Assembly (NCBI RefSeq): GCF_038433155.1
Contig: NZ_JBCDMW010000023.1
Coordinates: forward strand, 62,001-126,000
DNA length: 64,000 bases
From: Luteococcus sp038433155
GTDB lineage: Bacteria; Actinomycetota; Actinomycetes; Propionibacteriales; Propionibacteriaceae
Direction of reading: 5' to 3'
The translations under genes were made by a program, and so were the position numbers. Every line of letters begins with the position of its first letter. Position 1 is the first letter of the stretch. This document shows positions 47,929-56,834 of the stretch, piece after piece. The notes under the pieces were generated by a model that saw nothing but the letters and a program-made list of their open reading frames with translations, had not been told where the DNA came from and searched no databases.

Positions 47929-50379
47929 TCAATCCACGCGGACCGCCCGGGGCGCCGGGGGCCGGGTCAGCAACCAGGCCAGCCCCATCGCCAGTGGCGG
48001 CACCACCAGCAGCACCACCGCCAGCTTCCCCCATGGCGCGCTGAACGGCATCCGGCCTTGCGAGACCCACATCGCCAGGCCCATCGGGAGGAGCCCGGAG
48101 AGGATTCCCAGCAGCACGCCAATCAGGGTGCTGACCAGCGCCTGCACCCCCGCCATGGTGCGGATGGTGGCACGGCTGGCGCCCACCCCGGCCATGGTGC
48201 GGTGCGCCTCCCGGGCATCCTTCAACCCCAGACCCGTCGTCAGCGCCGCAATCGCCAGCAGCACCGCGATCCCACCCGGGAGCAGGTAGTTGTTCGTCGA
48301 CGAGTACCCGTCGGTGGGAGCCGGGACCATCCGCAGACCACCCGGAATCCCCAGGACGTCCAGGTCGGCCGTCGCCTGATTGATCTGCAGCACGCTGGGT
48401 GCGGCGCCCACATGCAGCAACAGGGCGGGCTGGGTCTTCCCGAGCTTGTGCTTGGCGGCGGTACCTGGCGTGAGGAAGGCGAAGCCGTCAGGCCCGTCAA
48501 CCACCACCCCGGGCAGCTCCACGGAGAGCTCCGTGGTGCCGTCGATGTTGAGCACACTGGTTTTTCCGTCCCGGACCGACTGCGGATCGGTGCTGACCAC
48601 ACCACCGGAGGTCAGGACGGACAGCACCTCCGGGCTCGCGGCCTCGCCCAGCACCTGTCGCACCTGCTCGGCGGTGGCGACGTACAGCTCCGGGTTGGTC
48701 ATGGTGCAGGTCTGCCCAGGCGGACACGTGGAGCCGAGGCTGAGCGCCGAGCCGCTGCCGCTGGACGGAACCGTCGCGACGGACACGGCACGCGGCGTCT
48801 GCCCCAGGGACTTGCCGACGACGGCGGGCACGGCGTCGGCCTGCTTCTGCGACAAGGCCTTTCCGTCGGCGTCGATGAGTGTGACCGAGCCCCACCCCTG
48901 CCGCGGCACCTGGGTGTGGGCCAGATCTTCGGCGCCCAGAGTGCTGAAGGCCACCATCGCGCCGGTGAGCAGGGTGGTGGCCGCCATGGCTGCGGCTACC
49001 GTCGACACCCCTCGGCCACGGTGCCGGGCACCGTCGCGAACCGCCAACCGCCACGGCAACGACCCGCCGCGCGACACCCGAGTCACACCGGTCAACAGCC
49101 AACCCACATTGGACAGCAGCCCGAAGAAGAACAGGGCGCAACCCAGCATCCCGGAGATCACGAAGTTCTCCACGTGCACGCTTCCGCGCCGCATGGTGCC
49201 CGGTTCGGCCTGGTCATTGGCCCAGATCCCGCCCACCACCGCCACCACCAGACCGGCGACGGTCAGGGCACCTCCCAGCCGGGAGAAGGCCGGCGGCCGG
49301 CCTGAGTCCGCCTCGGAGCGCATGGCGGCCAGCACGTCCTGCCGGGCCAGCTTGCGGGCGGGCAGCCAGGCCGCCACCGTGGCCGACCCGGCGCCCACCA
49401 CGGCCAGCAGGACCAGCAGCAGCCACGGGATGTGCAAGCCGGCGAAGCTCGAAATCGGAGCACGAAGGCCGATGCTCACCTGCCAGGCCCCAAGCCCGAC
49501 GCCCACCAGCACCCCAGCCAGCGCTGCCGGCACCCCCAACACAAGCCCCTGGGCGGCGACGATCCGCTGCAGCACGCCTGCGGGGGCACCAGTGGCGGAG
49601 ATCAGGGCCAGGCTGCGGCGCTGCTTGGCGACGCCGATGGAGAAGGCCGCGGCCGTGATGGTGGCGGTCAGGGTGCTGATGATCAGCGCGGCCGCCAACA
49701 GCAGCGCTCCAATGCTGGCGGTCTGCCCCTCATTGCCCGCATAACTGCTCCGCGTGCTGACGCTCACCCCAGCCCCTTCCCACTTGGCCACTTGCTGCGG
49801 GCTGGGCTCGGCACCGATGATGAGGATCTCCGTCGGCTTCGTGCTGGCCAGCCGATGGCCGGGGAAGACCAGGAAGTCCTCGGAGGTCATTCCGCCGACA
49901 ACCCCGTTGACCCGGTACTCGTGGCCGTCGAGCGTGACCTGCTGGCCGGGCTGGATGCCGTACTGCCACTGGGCATTGGTGGTGACCCAGACACCGGCCC
50001 GGTCACCGTCCACCGCGCCCCGCAGCCGGCCACGGAGCCCGGGCTCGGTCCAGTCCGCGGCAGCGACATAGGGCTTGACCGTGCTTCCCGGCCAGTTCAG
50101 GCTGACCTGTTGCCGGGAGATCGGCAGGGCACGTTGCCCTTCGGACAAGGTGGGCGTGGTCAGCGGCACCTTCTCGTCGACCTGGCTGATCCGGGCGACG
50201 GCCTGCCCCATCTCCTGGGTGATCGCCTCCTCGTCGGTCGGCACGATGCTGAAACCCAGCACCGCCAGGTAGGACAGCACGGCGAGCGGCAGCGCGATCA
50301 ACAGCAGGATCAGCGCGGTTCGTCCCTTGTGCTGGGCAATGTCGCGGCGGGCAAGGCGCAGGGGAAGCGAAGCATTCAT
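47929..50379 (-). CDS. ABC transporter permease with two FtsX domains
   Basis: An 816-residue integral membrane permease of the MacB/LolE-type superfamily. An N-terminal membrane helix (RTALILLLIALPLAVLSYLAVLGF) and a large extracytoplasmic domain (about 50-215) are followed by an FtsX core (ALLLAAALIISTLTATITAAAFSIGVAKQRRSLALISATGAPAGVLQRIVAAQGLVLG), a second membrane block, another periplasmic domain with a Cys pair (STCPPGQTC), and a second FtsX core near the C-terminus (DAREAHRTMAGVGASRATIRTMAGVQALVSTLIG). Likely exports or extracts a lipid, peptide or drug. It starts 12 nt beyond its ATPase gene. Confidence 0.85.
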   Translation of the reverse strand: MNASLPLRLARRDIAQHKGRTALILLLIALPLAVLSYLAVLGFSIVPTDEEAITQEMGQAVARISQVDEKVPLTTPTLSEGQRALPISRQQVSLNWPGSTVKPYVAAADWTEPGLRGRLRGAVDGDRAGVWVTTNAQWQYGIQPGQQVTLDGHEYRVNGVVGGMTSEDFLVFPGHRLASTKPTEILIIGAEPSPQQVAKWEGAGVSVSTRSSYAGNEGQTASIGALLLAAALIISTLTATITAAAFSIGVAKQRRSLALISATGAPAGVLQRIVAAQGLVLGVPAALAGVLVGVGLGAWQVSIGLRAPISSFAGLHIPWLLLVLLAVVGAGSATVAAWLPARKLARQDVLAAMRSEADSGRPPAFSRLGGALTVAGLVVAVVGGIWANDQAEPGTMRRGSVHVENFVISGMLGCALFFFGLLSNVGWLLTGVTRVSRGGSLPWRLAVRDGARHRGRGVSTVAAAMAATTLLTGAMVAFSTLGAEDLAHTQVPRQGWGSVTLIDADGKALSQKQADAVPAVVGKSLGQTPRAVSVATVPSSGSGSALSLGSTCPPGQTCTMTNPELYVATAEQVRQVLGEAASPEVLSVLTSGGVVSTDPQSVRDGKTSVLNIDGTTELSVELPGVVVDGPDGFAFLTPGTAAKHKLGKTQPALLLHVGAAPSVLQINQATADLDVLGIPGGLRMVPAPTDGYSSTNNYLLPGGIAVLLAIAALTTGLGLKDAREAHRTMAGVGASRATIRTMAGVQALVSTLIGVLLGILSGLLPMGLAMWVSQGRMPFSAPWGKLAVVLLVVPPLAMGLAWLLTRPPAPRAVRVD

Positions 50380-50391
50380 TTCAGTCCCGCC

Positions 50392-51129
50392 TCAGGCGCC
50401 GCGACGAGGACGGGGCTTGGCGGCCAGCAGTGCCGACGGGTCCTGCACCGCCTGCGCCTGGTCCGTTTGCCGGCCGTCGCGCAGGAAGACGACGCGATCC
50501 GCCCAGCCGGCATGCCGGGCCTCATGGGTGACCAGGACGATCGCCACCCCCTCGTCGGCGAGGTCTCGGAGCAGGGACATGATCTCGTCGCCCGTGTTGG
50601 AGTCCAGTGAGCCGGTGGGCTCGTCGGCCAGGACCAGCCGACGGTCTCCGCAGATGGCCCGGGCGATGGCGATCCGTTGCCGCTGACCACCTGACATCTG
50701 GTCAATGAAACGGTCCGCCAGTTCCTCCAACCCAACCCGGCGCAGCGCCACCTCTGCGGCGGCCCGAGCATCCTTGGTGGAGGCGCCGTCCAGCTCCAGC
50801 GGCAGCATGATGTTCTCGATGGCGGTGAGGCTGGGCACCAGGTTGAAGTCCTGGAAGACGTAGCCCACGCTGCGGCGCCGCATCCGGGCCAGGTCATCGC
50901 GTGACTTGCCCCCCAGCGGTGTGCCACCGATGATCACCTCGCCCGCGGTAGGGGCATCCAGACCGCCCGCGATCCCCAGCAGAGTTGACTTTCCGGAGCC
51001 TGACGGACCCATCACGGCCACGAACTCCCCCGGATCCAGGGCGAGGTTGAGCTGGTTCAGGGCGGTGACCAGCGTCTCCCCCTCGCCATAACTGCGGGTT
51101 ACCCGGCGCATCTCCAGGACGTGACTCAT
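50392..51129 (-). CDS. ABC transporter ATP-binding protein (LolD/MacB type)
   Basis: A 245-residue ATPase: Walker A MGPSGSGKSTLLGIAGGLD, Q-loop GYVFQDFNLVPSLTAIENI, signature MSGGQRQRIAIARAI, Walker B RRLVLADEPTGSLD, and the H-loop VLVTHEARHAGWADRVVFLRDG. It pairs with the FtsX-type permease downstream. ATG 51129 is 1 nt beyond the padR stop and has GGGAAGTGAG upstream. The padR-ABC-permease operon is a classic layout in which the substrate induces the pump. Confidence 0.92.
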   Translation of the reverse strand: MSHVLEMRRVTRSYGEGETLVTALNQLNLALDPGEFVAVMGPSGSGKSTLLGIAGGLDAPTAGEVIIGGTPLGGKSRDDLARMRRRSVGYVFQDFNLVPSLTAIENIMLPLELDGASTKDARAAAEVALRRVGLEELADRFIDQMSGGQRQRIAIARAICGDRRLVLADEPTGSLDSNTGDEIMSLLRDLADEGVAIVLVTHEARHAGWADRVVFLRDGRQTDQAQAVQDPSALLAAKPRPRRGA

Positions 51130-51130
51130 C

Positions 51131-51751
51131 TCACTTCCCCTTCCGACTGGTGGGTCTGGTGTGCTCGTCGGCCGGCACCTGGGCGCTGGTCCGCGCATCG
51201 GACTGGGCGACGACGGGTGCCGTGCTGCGGCGGCCACGACGGGCGGCCCGCACGGCGGCGGACTCGCAGTGGTCCAACCAGCGGATCTCGGCGTCGGCGG
51301 CGTGGATCAGGGATTCGATCACCAGCTGCCAGGCCAGGTCATCCGGGTCTGCCTGCCGCCGGGCCCTGATGTAGTTCTGCAGGCTCTCCACCGAGGCCCG
51401 GCGCTGGGTCTGGATCAGGCCGGTGACGTCGACGTCAGGCAGCGTGACCGCCAGGGCGATCTTGATGGCCAGCTCATTGCGCGGCGGATTGTTCATGGTG
51501 ACGGGGCTGGCGAACCACTCGTCCACGGCCCCCCGGCCCGCCTCGGTCAGGCGGTAGACCACCCGACCGTCGGCGTCCTCATCCCCGCGCAGCACCAAAC
51601 CGTCACGCTCCAGCCGCTCCAACGTGGTGTAGACCTGCCCGATGTTCAGCGGCCACGAGTTGCCTGTGCGCCGGTCGAACTCGCTCTTCAGCTCGTAGCC
51701 GTGCCGGGGCTGCTCGCCGAGCAGGGCCAGCAGTGACTGTTTGACCGACAT
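51131..51751 (-). CDS. PadR-family transcription repressor
   Basis: A 206-residue protein: a winged helix at 5-85 (SLLALLGEQPRHGYELKSEFDRRTGNSWPLNIGQVYTTLERLERDGLVLR, then GRVVYRLTEAG), a C-terminal dimerisation helix bundle (VESLQNYIRARRQADPDDLAWQLVIESLIHAADAEIRWLDHCE) and a disordered basic tail. It most likely represses its own operon through the two palindromes at 51767-51806. AAGGAG lies before ATG 51751. Confidence 0.92.
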   Translation of the reverse strand: MSVKQSLLALLGEQPRHGYELKSEFDRRTGNSWPLNIGQVYTTLERLERDGLVLRGDEDADGRVVYRLTEAGRGAVDEWFASPVTMNNPPRNELAIKIALAVTLPDVDVTGLIQTQRRASVESLQNYIRARRQADPDDLAWQLVIESLIHAADAEIRWLDHCESAAVRAARRGRRSTAPVVAQSDARTSAQVPADEHTRPTSRKGK

Positions 51752-51766
51752 GCGCACTCCTTGGAT

Positions 51767-51806
51767 GCATACTGCGTATGCGCCAATGATTGCATACTCG
51801 ATATGT
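51767..51806. promoter_or_regulatory. Double operator of the padR-ABC operon
   Basis: GCATACTGCGTATGC (51767-51781) is a perfect 6-3-6 palindrome. GCATACTCGATATGT (51792-51806) is a second copy with two mismatches in one arm, centred 25 bp away. The first site lies 15 bp upstream of the padR start codon. Confidence 0.75.
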
Positions 51807-51840
51807 GGCGCCAAGGCCGAGTTGACTCATCCACTTATTT

Positions 51841-51855
51841 TGATAATGATTCTCA
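51841..51855. promoter_or_regulatory. Zur/Fur-type box in front of aztD
   Basis: TGATAATGATTCTCA is a 7-1-7 palindrome with one mismatched pair, matching actinobacterial Zur boxes of the form TGAAAATGATTTTCA. It ends 2 nt before the ATG. A TTGACT (51822-51827) upstream and GATAAT within the box could form the promoter, so Zur binding would block polymerase. Confidence 0.75.
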
Positions 51856-51857
51856 GT

Positions 51858-53090
51858 ATGGATAATCGATCTCTTCGTTGCTTCGCTGCCCTCGTCGGCC
51901 TCGCCACCCTCAGCGCTTGCGGCTCGGCCAGCGCCCCCGCAGGACAAGGCCCCACCCCAACCGACAGCCCCACCAGCCGACAGACCGTGGACGCTGCCGG
52001 GCGAACACCGCGCCTGGCCGTCACCTACGCCGGCGGCGTGCAGGTGATCGACGCGGAGAAGGGCGAGAAGGTGGCGGACTTCCCCCTCGAGGGCTTCACT
52101 CGACTCAACCAGGCCGGCAACGGGCGCCACCTGTTGGTGACCGAGGGTGACCACTTCAAGGTGCTCGACATGGGTGTCTGGAGTCACGCCCACGGGGACC
52201 ACTACCACTCCCGCAAGACCGAACCGCTGCTCACCGACATGACCTTCCAGGGCTCCCACCCCGGCCACGCCGTGCACCACGGTGGCCGAACCGCCCTGTT
52301 CTACGACGGTGAGGGGCGCATCGAGTGGTTTGAGCCCACCGGCCTGAGCGTCGAGAAGCCACAGACGCATGAAGTGAAGCTGCCGAAGGCACACCACGGT
52401 GTCGCCGTATTCCGTGACGACGATTCGCTGGTGCACACCGTCGGTGACGACAAGGTGCGCACCGGCATCGCGATCCAGGACGGCAGCGACCGCACGGTGG
52501 CCCAGAACACGGACTGCCCCGGCGTGCATGGCGAAGCCTCCGCCAAGGGCGCCCTCAGCGTCGGCTGCGAGGACGGCATCCTTGTGATCAAGGGCAACAA
52601 GATCACCAAGGTGAAATCCCCCGACTCGTACGGGCGAATCGGCAACCAGGCCGGCAGTGAGAAGTCCACCGTCGTGCTCGGTGACTACAAGGTGGACAAG
52701 AAGGCCGAGCTGGAACGCCCCACCCGGATCACCCTCACTGACACCGCGACGGGCGACCTCAAGCTCGTCGACGTGCAGGCCTCCTACTCCTTCCGCTCGC
52801 TGGGCCGAGGTGCCGACGGTGAGGCGCTGGTGCTGGGCACCGACGGCAGACTTCGGGTGATCGACCCGAAGTCCGGCAGGATCACGTCGCAGATTCCGGT
52901 CACAAGGCCCTGGACCGAGCCCACGGAGTGGCAGAAGCCACGCCCCACGCTGTTCGTGCAGGAAGACCAGGTCTGGGTCAGTGAGCCCGCCAGCAAGCGG
53001 CTCCACCGGGTGGACCTCGCAGCGGGGAAGGTGTCGCGCACCGTCACGCTGGACCGGGTACCCAATGAACTGAGCGGCGTCAGGGGCTGA
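51858..53090 (+). CDS. AztD-like periplasmic zinc metallochaperone (lipoprotein)
   Basis: A 410-residue extracytoplasmic protein. Lipobox LSAC gives Cys21 as the lipidated residue, followed by a Pro/Thr/Ser linker. The rest looks like a WD40-type beta-propeller with short strand repeats. The His cluster SHAHGDHYHSRK (His110, 112, 115, 117) and HPGHAVHHGG match the zinc-site loop of AztD, which hands zinc to AztC in the AztABCD importer. No aztABC genes are adjacent, so it is solitary here. A Zur-type box abuts the ATG and there is no ribosome site, so the message is probably leaderless and made under zinc starvation. Confidence 0.78.
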   Translation: MDNRSLRCFAALVGLATLSACGSASAPAGQGPTPTDSPTSRQTVDAAGRTPRLAVTYAGGVQVIDAEKGEKVADFPLEGFTRLNQAGNGRHLLVTEGDHFKVLDMGVWSHAHGDHYHSRKTEPLLTDMTFQGSHPGHAVHHGGRTALFYDGEGRIEWFEPTGLSVEKPQTHEVKLPKAHHGVAVFRDDDSLVHTVGDDKVRTGIAIQDGSDRTVAQNTDCPGVHGEASAKGALSVGCEDGILVIKGNKITKVKSPDSYGRIGNQAGSEKSTVVLGDYKVDKKAELERPTRITLTDTATGDLKLVDVQASYSFRSLGRGADGEALVLGTDGRLRVIDPKSGRITSQIPVTRPWTEPTEWQKPRPTLFVQEDQVWVSEPASKRLHRVDLAAGKVSRTVTLDRVPNELSGVRG

Positions 53091-53183
53091 GCCTCTGGGT
53101 AGTCCGGGCCGCCCCTGCAGGCGGGCCCCAGAGAGTCTGCGGGGCCGCGCCCAGCCCATGAATGTCATCACCCACCCTCGACG

Positions 53184-53209
53184 CGCCGACCGATTCACGA
53201 CGGTCGGCG
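53184..53209 (+). terminator. Hairpin after aztD
   Basis: CGCCGACCG and CGGTCGGCG flank an 8-nt loop. There is no U-run, so termination is only possible. Confidence 0.4.
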
Positions 53210-53304
53210 GCAGTGCGCCAGTAGGCTCGACGGACCTCGCGCACTGCTGGGCAGCACCCTTGGCCGGGCAGGGCGACCATTGACGTCTATCCGGACAAGG
53301 CCTC

Positions 53305-55671
53305 ATGAGCACCATTGCCCGCCGTCTCCATACCGCCCTCGGACTGCGCACCTCGCCGTCGATCTTCTTCGGATCGGCCCTGCTGGTGGTGTTGTTCACC
53401 GTGACGATGAGCGTCTTCCCCACCACGGTCAAGGGACTGTTCGGTGGGGCCGCCACCTTCCTGAGATACCAGATGGGCTGGTTCTTCACCCTGTCCGTGA
53501 CCCTGCTGGTGGTCTTCGCCGTGACGCTGGCCCTGTCCCGGTACGGACAGATCAAGATCGGCGACGACGACGCCACCCCCGACTATTCGGGCATCGCCTG
53601 GTTCGGCATGCTCTTTGCCGCCGGGGTGGGGGCCGTCCTGATGTTCTGGGGCATCGCCGAACCCATGAACCACTACGCCAAGCCGCCGCTGGACGGCACG
53701 GCTCCGTTCAGTGACCGGGCCGCCGACCAGGCCCTGGCCATCGCCAATTTCCACTTCGCCCTGCACATGTGGGCCATCCTGGTGGTGCCCGGGCTGGGCT
53801 TCGGCTACTTCACGTACAAGCGCAAGCTGCCGCCACGCGTGTCCTCGGCCTTCCAACCCCTGCTGGGCGACGGGATCCACGGCCCCATCGGCAAGGTGAT
53901 CGACGTGGTGGCCATCGTCTCCACCGTCTTCGGCCTGTCCATCTCCACCGGGCTGGGCGCGATGCAGATCAACTCCGGCGCCAACTACGTCTTCGGGCTG
54001 GAGATCGCGCCCTGGGTGCAGGCCGCCATCCTGGCCCTGATCACCGGCATCGCACTGGGATCGGTCCTGGCCGGCATGGACAAGGGGGTCAAGCGCCTGT
54101 CCTACGCAAACATCGTGGTGGTCAGCATCCTGCTGGTCTTCATCCTGGTCACCGGATCCAGCACCGGCACCCTGCGCGCCATCGTCGAGTCCGTCGGCGG
54201 GTACGCGGCCAACCTGCCGGTGCTGTCCTTCTTCAATGACCTGCACCACGACGGCCAGTGGTCGGGCGACTGGACGGTCTTCTACTGGGCCTGGACCGTG
54301 ACCTGGGCGCCCTTCGTCGGCATGTTCGTGGCCAAGATCTCCCGTGGCCGCACCATCCGGGAGTTCGTGCTGGGCACCCTCGGCGCACCGTCGCTGTTCG
54401 TGATCATCTGGATGGCCATCTACGGTTACAACGGCATCCAGCAGGACCGGGCCACCGCCCCGGCTCCCGGCCGGGGTGGCGAATTGAGCGAGACGATCGT
54501 CACCGAGGGCAATGTCCAGGCCGCCCTGTTCCAGTTCCTGGGTGCCCTGCCCCTGTACCAGGTCACCGCCGTGGTGGCGTTGGTGGCCATCGTGCTGTTC
54601 TTCATCACCTCCATCGATTCCGGCGCGTTGGTGATGGACGCCATGGCCAATGGCCACGAGGATCCGGCGCCGCGACGCCAGGGCGTCTTCTGGGCCCTCT
54701 CCGTCGGGGCGGTCTGCGCGTCGATCATCCTGACCTCCGGCGAGAACGGTCTGACGGCCCTGCAGGAGGTGATCATCGTGATCGGCTTCCCGATGATGGT
54801 GATCAACTTCCTCCAGATGCTGATGGTGATCCAGGCCCTCCGGGAGGATGCCGGCGCGGCACAGCCCATCCGCACCCGGCAGTGGAAGCAGGTGCTGCCG
54901 GCCGAGGAGTACGTGCGTCGGGTGCAGGAGGAGGGCGTCGCCGTCGACGAGTACGTGATCCGCCCCGAGTTCGAACCGGGCACCGAGCCCGACTTCGAAA
55001 CCCATGTTCCCAACACCTTCGCCGTCCGGATGGAGCAGACCGGCAAACCGTTGCTGCTGGTGGCGATCACCGGCGGGGCCGCCTCGGGGACGTCGATCGT
55101 CGCCGAGGAACTGGGCCGGCTGGGCGCCGTCGTGATCGACGCCGACCTGATCAACAGCACCTTGCTGGACACCGACCCCGCGGTTCAGGAAGAGATCCGG
55201 ACGGTCTTCGGCGACGACATCGTCGCCGCCGATGGCACCGTCGACCGCCGGGCCCTGGGCCGGCTGACCTTCTCCTCCCGTGATGCCCGACTACGGTTGG
55301 AGGCCATCATGCACCCGCGGATCATCACCCGGATCGAACAGCTGGCCCGCGACGCCGGCCCGGACGCGGTCGTGGTGGTGGACGCTCCGTTGCTGGCCGA
55401 GGCGGGCCAGAGCCAGCGCTTCGACGAGGTGCTGGCCGTCTCCAGCCAGGTCGAGCATCGCGTCGAGCGGCTGATGAAGGAGAAGGACATCCCCCGCGAG
55501 GCCGCCTGGGAACGGCTCGAGGCCCGGGTCACGGACGACGAACGAGCCCAGATCGCCACCCACGTCGTCACCAATGACGCCGACATCGACGGCCTGCGCG
55601 CCCAGGCCCGCGGCTTCTGGGAGGCCACGGTCCAGCCGGTCCTCGACGAGCACCAGACGGCCGTTCCGTAA
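53305..55671 (+). CDS. BCCT-family transporter fused to a degenerate dephospho-CoA kinase (CoaE-like) domain
   Basis: A 788-residue fusion. Residues 1-515 are a complete 12-helix betaine/carnitine/choline transporter: FGMLFAAGVGAVLMFWGIAEPMNHY (100-124), VFGLSISTGLGAMQIN, and WAWTVTWAPFVGMFVAKISRGRTIREF (328-354) with the substrate-site tryptophans. Residues 516-582 are a charged linker. Residues 583-775 match CoaE: VAITGGAASGTSIVAEELGRLGAVVIDAD, VAADGTVDRRALGRLTF, LEAIMHPRI, and VVVDAPLLAEAG. The P-loop reads GGAASGTS, with Thr596 replacing the essential Lys of GGIASGKS, so kinase activity is unlikely. The frame is open throughout with no stop. The domain takes the place of the regulatory C-tail of BetP-like carriers, suggesting a ligand-sensing role (inference). 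AAGG lies 8 nt before the ATG. Confidence 0.92.
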   Translation: MSTIARRLHTALGLRTSPSIFFGSALLVVLFTVTMSVFPTTVKGLFGGAATFLRYQMGWFFTLSVTLLVVFAVTLALSRYGQIKIGDDDATPDYSGIAWFGMLFAAGVGAVLMFWGIAEPMNHYAKPPLDGTAPFSDRAADQALAIANFHFALHMWAILVVPGLGFGYFTYKRKLPPRVSSAFQPLLGDGIHGPIGKVIDVVAIVSTVFGLSISTGLGAMQINSGANYVFGLEIAPWVQAAILALITGIALGSVLAGMDKGVKRLSYANIVVVSILLVFILVTGSSTGTLRAIVESVGGYAANLPVLSFFNDLHHDGQWSGDWTVFYWAWTVTWAPFVGMFVAKISRGRTIREFVLGTLGAPSLFVIIWMAIYGYNGIQQDRATAPAPGRGGELSETIVTEGNVQAALFQFLGALPLYQVTAVVALVAIVLFFITSIDSGALVMDAMANGHEDPAPRRQGVFWALSVGAVCASIILTSGENGLTALQEVIIVIGFPMMVINFLQMLMVIQALREDAGAAQPIRTRQWKQVLPAEEYVRRVQEEGVAVDEYVIRPEFEPGTEPDFETHVPNTFAVRMEQTGKPLLLVAITGGAASGTSIVAEELGRLGAVVIDADLINSTLLDTDPAVQEEIRTVFGDDIVAADGTVDRRALGRLTFSSRDARLRLEAIMHPRIITRIEQLARDAGPDAVVVVDAPLLAEAGQSQRFDEVLAVSSQVEHRVERLMKEKDIPREAAWERLEARVTDDERAQIATHVVTNDADIDGLRAQARGFWEATVQPVLDEHQTAVP

Positions 55672-55689
55672 GTCGGCCGGGCCCCGTCG

Positions 55690-55695
55690 TAGAGT
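55690..55695 (+). promoter_or_regulatory. -10 element of a leaderless AbrB-family message
   Basis: TAGAGT is followed by 6 nt and the GTG at 55702. It lies only 19 bp beyond the BCCT-fusion stop. Confidence 0.5.
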
Positions 55696-55701
55696 TCCCG
55701 G

Positions 55702-56781
55702 GTGACCAGACCGAGCCGCCCCAGCGTGCACGCCTGGCTGATCGTCCTTGCCGCCACCGTGGCTGCCAGCCTCGCCTTCGACGCGCTGCGGCTCCCGTCG
55801 CCACAACTGTTCGGCGCATTGTTCGCCGCCATGGTCTACGCGGTGTGCGGCCGCGGGCCCGGCATCCGGCTGCCGGGCTGGGGTTCGGTGAGCGGCCAGG
55901 CCCTGATCGGCGTCTCGATGGGCGCGCTGCTCAACCTTGGCACCCTGCAGGAACTGGGCGGCAATGCCCTGCCCATCGCGGCGGTCAATGTGGCGACGCT
56001 GGTGCTGAGCCTGGTGCTGGGGCGGCTCTTCGCCCGGATTGGCCGGATCGGTTCGGCCACCGGCACCTTCGCCATGATCGCCGGCGGCGCGTCCGGGATC
56101 ACCGCCGTGGCACGGGAACTCGGCGCCGATGACCGGATCACCTCGGTGGTGCAGTACCTGCGGGTGGTGCTGATCCTGGTCGGTATGCCGATTGTCACCG
56201 CGGCCGTCTTCCAGCCGAGCCCGGTGGAGGCCGTCGCCCCCGTGGCAGCGACGTCGCTGGCGACCGACCTGGCGTTCACGCTGGTCTCGGGGGTCGTCGG
56301 GGTGGGCGTTGCGCGCTTCATCCGGTTCCCGTCCGGCAGCCTGCTCTTCCCGCTCTTCGTGGCGGCCGGGCTCAGCGTCGGCGGCTGGCTGGGCCCCGCG
56401 CAGGTGCCGGACGCCTTGGTGGGCGTCGGCTATGCGCTGGTGGGTCTGCAGGTTGGCCTGCGGTTCACCCGCGCCAGCCTGCAGCAGGTCGGGCGACTGT
56501 TGCCGCTGGCGGTGCTCTTCATCGGGATCATCGTGCTGGGCTGCGCCGGCCTGGGCGCCGCGCTGGCGTGGGCCATCGACGTGCCGATGCTGGACGCCTA
56601 CCTGGCCACCACGCCCGGCGGCCTGTACGCGGTGCTGGCCACCGCGGCCTCCAGCGGGGCGGATGTGACCTTTGTCCTGGCCGTGCAGGTCATCCGGCTC
56701 ATCCTGGTGCTGGCCTCGGCGCCGCTGTTGGCCAGTTGGTTCCGCGGCCACCCCGGGCGCTGGGAGGCCGAGGACGACTGA
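55702..56781 (+). CDS. AbrB-family (AidB-regulator type) membrane protein
   Basis: A 359-residue protein with about 10 hydrophobic segments and the internal two-fold repeat of AbrB proteins: LRLPSPQLFGALFAAMVYAVCG with GQALIGVSMGALLN, and later IRFPSGSLLFPLFVAAGLSVGG with VGYALVGLQVGLRF. GTFAMIAGGASGITAVARELGAD and TTPGGLYAVLATAASSGADVTFVLAVQVIRL are the matching conserved loops. The substrate is unknown; members are annotated as putative transporters. This is unrelated to the DNA-binding AbrB of Bacillus. The GTG start is set by the leaderless promoter. Confidence 0.82.
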   Translation: MTRPSRPSVHAWLIVLAATVAASLAFDALRLPSPQLFGALFAAMVYAVCGRGPGIRLPGWGSVSGQALIGVSMGALLNLGTLQELGGNALPIAAVNVATLVLSLVLGRLFARIGRIGSATGTFAMIAGGASGITAVARELGADDRITSVVQYLRVVLILVGMPIVTAAVFQPSPVEAVAPVAATSLATDLAFTLVSGVVGVGVARFIRFPSGSLLFPLFVAAGLSVGGWLGPAQVPDALVGVGYALVGLQVGLRFTRASLQQVGRLLPLAVLFIGIIVLGCAGLGAALAWAIDVPMLDAYLATTPGGLYAVLATAASSGADVTFVLAVQVIRLILVLASAPLLASWFRGHPGRWEAEDD

Positions 56782-56834
56782 GGCGCCGCGCACACCAGCT
56801 GCCCGGCGACGGATTCCCACGGCCGAAACTCTGA

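Noticed and set aside
53091..53304. A frameshifted or split coaE upstream of the BCCT fusion
   Set aside because: The CoaE-like segment is in the same frame as the transporter with a continuous linker. The upstream gap shows no kinase motif.
53287..55005. 572-codon minus-strand frame opposite the BCCT-CoaE fusion
   Set aside because: The translation is His/Asp/Gly-rich without motifs. The plus frame has clear transporter helices.
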